This document shows positions 46,870-52,470 of a DNA stretch of 52,470 nt, in pieces. Both the position numbers and the translations under genes were made by a program. The DNA comes from Kiritimatiellia bacterium. Lineage in GTDB: Bacteria; Verrucomicrobiota; Kiritimatiellia; RFP12; UBA1067. Under the pieces are notes generated by a model that did not search any database, was not told the DNA's origin, and saw only the letters and a program-made list of their open reading frames with translations. The stretch lies in NCBI GenBank assembly GCA_017405115.1, contig JAFRBA010000240.1, positions 1 to 52,470 of the forward strand, in the 5' to 3' direction. The first letter of the stretch is position 1, and every line of letters starts with the position of its first letter.

Positions 46870-49209
46870 CTATCTGCAGATGATGTCGGCGATCTCGTCG
46901 CGCCAAGCGTACAGCGCGGCGGAATCGTCGGTGAAGTTCCTGAGGGTGTCCACGACCGACCGGGGAACAGCCAGCAGCTCCCCCGCCCTGACCGCCCACG
47001 GCGCGGACGGATTCTCGGCGAGCTTGCGCCTCAGAATCTCGACGTACCAAAGGTCTTCAAGGCCATCGCGGAAGTTCTCGAAGCGCTGGGTCGAGAGCGG
47101 CTTGCCGCCGGGGCCTACCGCCATCCAGGTGGCATCGCCATGCTCGTTCCACCAGCTGCGCGGACTCCATGTCGTGTAAGGGCCGGATGTTATGCAGTCC
47201 AGAGAGTTGAAATACGCCGTCTGGTAGTAGAGGAAGCCGTCGGGACGCCACTTGGCCGCCATTGCGCCCATCAGAATCCGTTGCTCTATCGGCTGGCACT
47301 CGGTAAAGACGTTTGCTTGCGGAGCCTTCTGGTCACATGCGTAGTACCACCATACCTTATGTCCCTGCGCACGCGACTTCGCCGCCTTCTCGGGGTCGAA
47401 CTTTGTGGTCGCCGGTATGAAGACGTCCATCTCGCGGAGGTGCTCGCCCAATCCGAAAGCGTCGTCGTAGGCCGTCGTCGCTATCGTCAGCTGCGGGAAA
47501 TGCGCCTTGAACTTCGCAAGCATCGCGTCGATCTCGCCAAGGCGCTCCTTCTTCGTCTCGTCGCAGCAGTAGAATATGCAGTTCTTCTCGAGGCCGTGCG
47601 CCTTTGCCTCGTCAAGCCGATTCTTGAGCACGCTCACGACCCAGTCCGACCATTGCGTCCATTTTGTCAATTCAGGGGTGTCAAGCCTCTGCGGCGAGAA
47701 GTAGCAGAGATTGTAGCATCCCATGCGCCCCTGCGCCTTGAGGCGCTCCCAGACATCGTACGGAAGCTCCCCTCCATGCTGATATAGCGGCATCATGGTG
47801 ATGAAATGGTCTGCAAGGAAATCGCCCCACTCGAACTTGCGCGTCTTCCAGAGGTTGATCGGCGAATCCGGCTTCTTCTGCGCCCTCTCCCGAAGGTCCT
47901 TGTCGCGTGCGCCATGTTGGTCCGGGCGGACATACACGCATGGCGAGAACGAGACGGCCATGGGAATCGGCGGTGTCTTCGGGATATCGAAGCCGTAGAC
48001 GCGAACCGAAAACGGAAACGACGCGCTGCGTCGCCCGTCAGCCGAAACCGTGACCTTGCCTTCGTAAAGCCCCGGCGCGGCGTCGGCTGGCGCATGCACC
48101 CCTACCCAGAAGCTCTGCACGTCTCCGTACTTGACGTCGCACGTGTCCAGAAAGTCGAGGATGGGATCCGGCCACCAGCCCAATGGCGCGCGCCTAGTCA
48201 CCCGCGCATAGCCAGGCGCGGCGTTCGTAGGCATGTTGTACCCCACGCCGTACCGCGGACGTTCCTTCGTCTCAACGTACCCCATGACCGCGACCTTGAT
48301 TGCCTCCGGCGGGAGGGACGCGCTCCCGCTCGTCCGACTCATCTTCAATGGCGACACCGCGACCTTCACGCCCCTCAGGTCGCCGTCCGTAGGCGTAACC
48401 AAGACCTGCAGCGCCTCGTATTCGTTTCTGGCGAGGCGCAGGGAGAGGTTCTTCGGCCCCACCGCGGCAAAGGTGTCCTTCGGCCTTACGCCGTCCATCG
48501 ACGACGCCTGCCCGACGAGGAACCCGTCAGGCCTCGCACCGGCCTCAGCGTCTGCCGCAGCGAGCGCATCGTGGAACGCCTTCCGGCGACCCGCGACACC
48601 ATCCCTGTGCGCCTTGCGCCCTGCACGCACGACGGCGATCGTCCGCTCATCCAGGTTCGTGGGTGGAGGAGGCAAGGGCTCTCCGGGCTTTAGCAGGACG
48701 AAGCGGTCGAGGAAGACATGCGTATCCTGCGGACGATACGTGTAGAAGTAAACACGCGAGATGTTGGACGGGCTCGTCTCCTTCGGCCAGTACTGAAGGT
48801 CGACAACCCACCTTGAATGCCCCCATGCCGGAAGAGGATGCGAACGCGCGAGGCCGAGATCGGGCTTTCCGTCCGGGCCAGCCACGCGCAGAGCGAGAAT
48901 GTCGCCGTCTGCCCCCAGGTTGATCATGTCCAGCACGAGTCGGTCGTACCCGCTCCAGTCGTGGACAGACGGGCTCAGCGTGAACGCCGGCCATTCGTAG
49001 TCGCCTGGAGCCCAACGGTCCACGGAGAGGAAGAACGCATTTCTCCCGCTCGTTGCGCAGAGATTCGTCACGCCGAAGCGGTATGTCTTGCGGTTGAGGC
49101 GAGGGGCAGCCTTCAGCTCGTCGTCGGTCTCGAAGTCGAACAGCGCAGTGCTGGCGGACGCAACGACCGCCGACAACGACACGCAGCAAAAACTGACTAG
49201 GCGCTTCAT
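46870..49209 (-). CDS. secreted DUF4091 (glycoside-hydrolase-like) protein
   Basis: 779 aa. Signal peptide about 1-20. An N-terminal carbohydrate-binding-like beta-sandwich runs to about 190 (PGDYEWPAFTLSPSVHDWSG), then a beta-domain and a TIM-barrel ending in the DUF4091 signature: VWWYYACDQKAPQANVF, WRPDGFLYYQTAYFNS, LSTQRFENFRDGLEDLWYVE. Members are predicted glycosidases of unknown specificity. The promoter at 49218-49247 places the transcript start within about 3 nt of the ATG, so the message may be leaderless. It precedes the beta-helix gene by 26 nt. Confidence 0.85.
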   Translation of the reverse strand: MKRLVSFCCVSLSAVVASASTALFDFETDDELKAAPRLNRKTYRFGVTNLCATSGRNAFFLSVDRWAPGDYEWPAFTLSPSVHDWSGYDRLVLDMINLGADGDILALRVAGPDGKPDLGLARSHPLPAWGHSRWVVDLQYWPKETSPSNISRVYFYTYRPQDTHVFLDRFVLLKPGEPLPPPPTNLDERTIAVVRAGRKAHRDGVAGRRKAFHDALAAADAEAGARPDGFLVGQASSMDGVRPKDTFAAVGPKNLSLRLARNEYEALQVLVTPTDGDLRGVKVAVSPLKMSRTSGSASLPPEAIKVAVMGYVETKERPRYGVGYNMPTNAAPGYARVTRRAPLGWWPDPILDFLDTCDVKYGDVQSFWVGVHAPADAAPGLYEGKVTVSADGRRSASFPFSVRVYGFDIPKTPPIPMAVSFSPCVYVRPDQHGARDKDLRERAQKKPDSPINLWKTRKFEWGDFLADHFITMMPLYQHGGELPYDVWERLKAQGRMGCYNLCYFSPQRLDTPELTKWTQWSDWVVSVLKNRLDEAKAHGLEKNCIFYCCDETKKERLGEIDAMLAKFKAHFPQLTIATTAYDDAFGLGEHLREMDVFIPATTKFDPEKAAKSRAQGHKVWWYYACDQKAPQANVFTECQPIEQRILMGAMAAKWRPDGFLYYQTAYFNSLDCITSGPYTTWSPRSWWNEHGDATWMAVGPGGKPLSTQRFENFRDGLEDLWYVEILRRKLAENPSAPWAVRAGELLAVPRSVVDTLRNFTDDSAALYAWRDEIADIICR

Positions 49210-49217
49210 AGAGCATG

Positions 49218-49247
49218 ATTATACCATAACCCCCTCCCGCCTGGCAA
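49218..49247 (-). promoter_or_regulatory. promoter of DUF4091 gene, possibly leaderless
   Basis: Minus strand TTGCCA (49247-49242), 18-nt spacer, TGG-TATAAT (-10 at 49223-49218). Predicted +1 near 49211; ATG at 49209. Confidence 0.65.
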
Positions 49248-49452
49248 TGGCGAGTATCCACGCGCCGTCGGGCGGAGATGCTGTAAGCCCGTTTGCGAGG
49301 CGCTCAGTCGCGAGGGAGGCGAGCACGACTTTGACGTATTTCGTGCTGTAGTTGACCTCGAAGACCTTCGTGCCCGTGGCGCATGCATGCGCGGCAAGCT
49401 CCTTCGCCTTGCGCTCGCACTCCGCCTTGTCGCCGGGGTGCAGAGGACCTGA
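49219..49452 (-). pseudogene. remnant of an unknown protein family (copy 2)
   Basis: About 77 codons without a start: ECERKAKELAAHACATGTK, then VFEVNYSTKYVKVVLASLAT, then DGAWILAIARREG, ending at a TAA inside the -10 of the DUF4091 promoter. Related to 32691-32790. N-terminally truncated; family unknown to me. Confidence 0.5.
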
Positions 49453-50058
49453 TCAATCAACCTTTTTACAACGAACCTCTCCATTTGGCACAATTCGGAA
49501 CGCCTCGCGCTTCATGCGACTCTCGACTTCGAAAAGCAATGCAGATGTCGTGGAGGGGACACGACGACCGCCTCGCCTAGCCTTTTCCAGCTCTAACCTT
49601 AGACGTGCAACATTCTTTTCCACGGCATGGCGATTTCGGCTCTCCATCCACTCGGCAAATGATTTCACGATAAAACTTGCGACATCCTTGGCAATGCCCG
49701 AATTGCACGCATATACCGTCAAGGTGACCTTTGGCACACCAGAATTTTTAATTGTAAATGTGCATGAGGAAAACGCATTACTAATTGAGATTCTTCCTTT
49801 CTGCGATTCTAATGACTTTTGGAAATATGTTTTCGCCAAAACATCGGACGTACACTCTCTCTTGAACGCCTCAAGCAATTCCTTGATGTACCAACAATCC
49901 ATCATGCCGCCCATTCGCTCATCGCAATTACTATTATCCCTGCGACATTCGAACTCACACTGCGCGACATATTGCACATGTCCACGATTCCAGCTCGCAA
50001 GTCCAAAAACACCTGCGACCAAACACACAACAAAAAGCAAACTGAATATCTTCCTCAT
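49453..50058 (-). CDS. membrane-anchored protein, possibly Wzz-like
   Basis: 201 aa from ATG 50058. One N-terminal membrane segment (about 4-22), then a periplasmic-type domain starting YVAQCEFECRRDNSN with several Cys. The stretch VTLTVYACNSGIAKDVASFIVKSFAEWMESRNRHAVEKNVARLRLELEKARRG-type (positions about 115-165) has the Ala/Ile helix plus coiled coil seen in polysaccharide chain-length (Wzz) proteins. No second membrane segment is present, so this would be a partial Wzz at best. It begins 10 nt after the stop of the large surface protein gene. Base composition is more AT-rich than its neighbours, suggesting recent transfer. Confidence 0.5.
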   Translation of the reverse strand: MRKIFSLLFVVCLVAGVFGLASWNRGHVQYVAQCEFECRRDNSNCDERMGGMMDCWYIKELLEAFKRECTSDVLAKTYFQKSLESQKGRISISNAFSSCTFTIKNSGVPKVTLTVYACNSGIAKDVASFIVKSFAEWMESRNRHAVEKNVARLRLELEKARRGGRRVPSTTSALLFEVESRMKREAFRIVPNGEVRCKKVD

Positions 50059-50068
50059 ACCACCGTTT

Positions 50069-52470
50069 CTATGGGTTTTGCAGAACACCATCCTTGAAAA
50101 CCTTGTTGTCTATGCGTCGCTCGATCACATGCCCGTATTTTTCTACTGTTGCCGTCCCGTTTGAGCTGATCGTAAAGATTTGAGTCGTTGGGTTCGGCAC
50201 TAGTCGCCCTTTCAGCACGTGCTGAGCATCGCCCCATCCAACTGGAATCTCCCAGGTCTTCCACCCATTTGACCAAAGTTGCGGATATGTTGTTCTGCGT
50301 CCAACTCCATCAATAGCCCATGCACTGCCATGTACTTGACGCCACACCCCAGCACCTGCAGCAACTGTGTGAGACAATGCCCCTACCTTGTTTGTGTCAG
50401 TGTCATTGAAATACCCATCATGAGGACGAACAACATCATCAGGTATCTCAACCATGAAAACTCCATTAAACGACACGTTTGACGGCACAACATATAAGAA
50501 CAAATCCATATGGAGCTGACCAGCGCAACCTATAGTCCCTAATACGCCATCCCATTGTGCTTTCTGACAATACACATGCGGCTCCACTACAGTAATGCCC
50601 GAAGAATAAATGGCATTGCCTACACCAATCTCAAGATTGTACTGTCCCCCATTCCAAGGACAGTAAAACTCATCATTATCCACTCCAATTACAGCATCCG
50701 TCGAATCAATTTCAATCTTAATAGATAGTGCAATCGGCGTATGATAGACATTTACACCTTCACCAACTCCATATTCGCGTCGATGTAGGCAATGATTGGC
50801 CGGTGCCGTCTCCTTGGCTTTCAGTTCCACCTTGACGCTTGTCAGCTTCGCCTGAGACGACACCGACGTTGCTCCCTCCGCGTTCTCGGTGAATGTAGTC
50901 GTAACGACGATGTCCTCGGCGTCTGTGCTTGGCAGCTGGCCCTTGTAGACGATGGTGAAGTCGAGCTTCTTGCCGGGCAAGACCTCCTGCTCGACGGGAA
51001 GGAGATGACCCGAGACGCGCTCCAGCTTGTTTTCGCCCGCAATCTCGAATCGGACGTGTCCGCCGTTCGGGCCGCCGTGCGCGACGCAATGAAGCTCAGT
51101 CTGCGTGGACTGGCGCTCGACCCAATTCGTAGGAGTGTTCCAGTAGCCGTCCTCGAAGATTACCGCGCTCTTCGAGAACATCGCCGAAGCGCCTGCGTCA
51201 TACGGTCCGTCGTCATCGCCCTGCTCTGGGCTAGGATCGTACGCGCCACTGCACCCGCACCATCCTCCGCACGCAGGGAGCCTGTAGCCCTCGTATCCGT
51301 AATAGCCAGTGGCAGAGCAACCTCCGCAATGGCATGCGTCGTTGCAGGAATACGCGAACACTCCGCCTCCAAGTGAACTGATGTTACAGCAGCTGTTCGT
51401 CCACGTAAAGCCTCCGCCGAGGCAGTCGGGCCAGACGGACATCGAAAACGACGCGCCGCTTCGCATGCCCACGCACTCTATCTCAACCGGCCAGCAGATG
51501 GTAAGTTCCGTCGCCGAGACCTGGTCGACCTCTATCTCGCCGCTCGACTGCCCGATGCAAACTATCGGCATGCGGCTCGTGACCTGATAAGTCTTGCCGA
51601 TGAGCAGGATGACGCGGTTCGTGTCGCCTGCACGAGCGACGAACGTCGGGTCGGGCAGGGCCGAATAGCCATCGCCGGTAAAAGTCACTATCGCGTTGGC
51701 ATCGAGCACGACGACATCGATCCAGCAATATGCATTGGAGTTCGCGCCTTCGGGCAGCGCCTGGTGCGGGCCGAAGTTGTCGCCGTCGTAGGCGAGCGGC
51801 TGGATGTCGTCGTCGTTCGGGATGCCGTCGTCGTCCCAGTCGTCGGGGTTGACGCGGCGGTACAGCCGTTCAACGAGATTGGATCGCGCAATGAAGTCGC
51901 CGGACGGCATAAGCTCCAGCTGCGCGGAGACGGGCGTGTTCGTGTCGCGGTTCAAGAAGAAGTTCTCCCAGGTGAGAAGATGCGATCCGTTGGTGGTTGG
52001 CGCATCCCAGAAACGCGAGACTTGCGGCACCGCCGACATCGGAGCGCCCGTGGCGACGATGCGGTTCGACGCGTCGCCGAGACGCGCGCCCGCCATGCCC
52101 CAGGTGTAGACCCAGAGCGAGTCGCAGAGGTTCGTTCCGAGCGGGAAGAGCAGCCCGTCCAAGTCAAGGCGGAACACGTCCTCGTACGCCCCGCGAAGCC
52201 ACCAGTTCTCGCGGCGCATTCCGTTCGTCGGCATGGCGTAGAGATACGTCCCGTTCGTCGTCTCGGACTCTAGCAAATAGCCGCGCGCCGCGTCACCGGC
52301 GGAAACGGACTGCGCGATGCCACCGCCCATCATCAGCATCGGCGGCGACGCGCCCTGCGGCGGCACGTTCGTGCCGCCGGGCTTCTGGGCGCAGACGGTG
52401 GCGATGGCGACAAAGGCTAGAAACGCCGCGAGACGAGCGCGAGAAACCTTCGCGAGCGCGTCCGTCGCGC
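50069..52470 (-). CDS. large secreted surface protein, N-terminus cut by window edge
   Basis: At least 799 codons; the frame stays open to the right edge. The visible start includes a signal-like stretch ARLAAFLAFVAIATVCAQ. Further in, WDDDGIPNDDDIQPLAYDGD is a calcium-binding thrombospondin type 3-like repeat. A Cys/Gly-rich insertion follows (SCNDACHCGGCSATGYYG and CGGWCGCSGAYD), then Ig-like beta domains, and a C-terminal domain of the type seen in other large surface proteins of this bacterial group. The 3' third (50069-50760) is more AT-rich than the rest, hinting at a recombined end. Role likely adhesion or surface structure. Confidence 0.75.
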   Translation of the reverse strand, partial: ATDALAKVSRARLAAFLAFVAIATVCAQKPGGTNVPPQGASPPMLMMGGGIAQSVSAGDAARGYLLESETTNGTYLYAMPTNGMRRENWWLRGAYEDVFRLDLDGLLFPLGTNLCDSLWVYTWGMAGARLGDASNRIVATGAPMSAVPQVSRFWDAPTTNGSHLLTWENFFLNRDTNTPVSAQLELMPSGDFIARSNLVERLYRRVNPDDWDDDGIPNDDDIQPLAYDGDNFGPHQALPEGANSNAYCWIDVVVLDANAIVTFTGDGYSALPDPTFVARAGDTNRVILLIGKTYQVTSRMPIVCIGQSSGEIEVDQVSATELTICWPVEIECVGMRSGASFSMSVWPDCLGGGFTWTNSCCNISSLGGGVFAYSCNDACHCGGCSATGYYGYEGYRLPACGGWCGCSGAYDPSPEQGDDDGPYDAGASAMFSKSAVIFEDGYWNTPTNWVERQSTQTELHCVAHGGPNGGHVRFEIAGENKLERVSGHLLPVEQEVLPGKKLDFTIVYKGQLPSTDAEDIVVTTTFTENAEGATSVSSQAKLTSVKVELKAKETAPANHCLHRREYGVGEGVNVYHTPIALSIKIEIDSTDAVIGVDNDEFYCPWNGGQYNLEIGVGNAIYSSGITVVEPHVYCQKAQWDGVLGTIGCAGQLHMDLFLYVVPSNVSFNGVFMVEIPDDVVRPHDGYFNDTDTNKVGALSHTVAAGAGVWRQVHGSAWAIDGVGRRTTYPQLWSNGWKTWEIPVGWGDAQHVLKGRLVPNPTTQIFTISSNGTATVEKYGHVIERRIDNKVFKDGVLQNP

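Overview
The window reads as chromosomal DNA of a GC-rich, gut-type bacterium, most likely from the Kiritimatiellota/Lentisphaerota/Verrucomicrobiota side of the PVC group. This is inferred from secreted DUF4838, DUF4091, LamG and beta-helix proteins, a CesT-type chaperone, PDDEXK-tailed AAA ATPases and a thrombospondin-3-like surface protein. Almost every gene is on the minus strand. The exceptions are rtcR and a two-gene YdbH/YnbE-YdbL operon. Ordinary promoters share an extended -10 (TGg-TATAAT) with a TTGaca-like -35 about 18 bp away.

Layout. 1-1844: an EcoRI-type adenine methylase overlapping a DUF262 protein (partial), probably a defence pair. 2170-4155: three small membrane proteins. 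4193-6284: a secreted CBM9-like protein, a frameshifted LamG-type relic and a CesT-like chaperone. 6655-10540: housekeeping genes gapA, cmk, rpmB, rpsA. 10656-21086: the RNA-repair island described below. 21093-25437: a small secreted protein, tRNA-Ala, DUF456, a pseudouridine synthase, malic enzyme, a TrmH-family methyltransferase and tRNA-Pro. 25575-27366: a YdbH-like envelope protein and a fused YnbE-YdbL lipoprotein. 27370-49209: a secreted glycan-degradation region (1187-aa protein, GH95-like, DUF4838, LamG, GH2, sugar isomerase-like, beta-helix, DUF4091) interrupted by two AAA ATPases. 49453-52470: a possible Wzz-like membrane protein and a large surface protein running off the right edge.

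The exciting part is 10.6-21.1 kb. It encodes the RNA ligase RtcB, the RNA cyclase RtcA and their sigma-54 activator RtcR. It also holds a Thg1-family 3'-5' nucleotidyltransferase, a polynucleotide-kinase-like P-loop protein, a SLOG-type nucleotide-binding protein, an unrecognised 470-aa protein, two paralogous 71-aa proteins, an ECF sigma factor, an HTH-like protein and seven tRNA genes. Three near-identical -24/-12 promoters (cores at 13297-13311, 14698-14713 and 19180-19195) point the same way. One precedes the 71-aa gene-rtcA-rtcB operon. One sits almost exactly at the 5' end of a tRNA-Ile(UAU) that heads a tRNA operon. One precedes the other 71-aa gene-SLOG-kinase-Thg1-470 aa operon. The second and third also share about 150 bp of upstream DNA with a central inverted repeat, a good candidate RtcR enhancer.

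My reading (inference) is a damage-induced tRNA repair-and-replacement system. RtcR senses broken tRNA ends; the cell then makes ligase, cyclase, kinase and 5'-end polymerase to mend tRNAs, and switches on a reserve set of tRNAs. That set is odd: three Leu-anticodon tRNAs (GAG, CAA, CAG) lack the long variable arm normal for bacterial tRNA-Leu, Ile has anticodon UAU, and there are also His(GUG), Cys(GCA) and a CAU tRNA.
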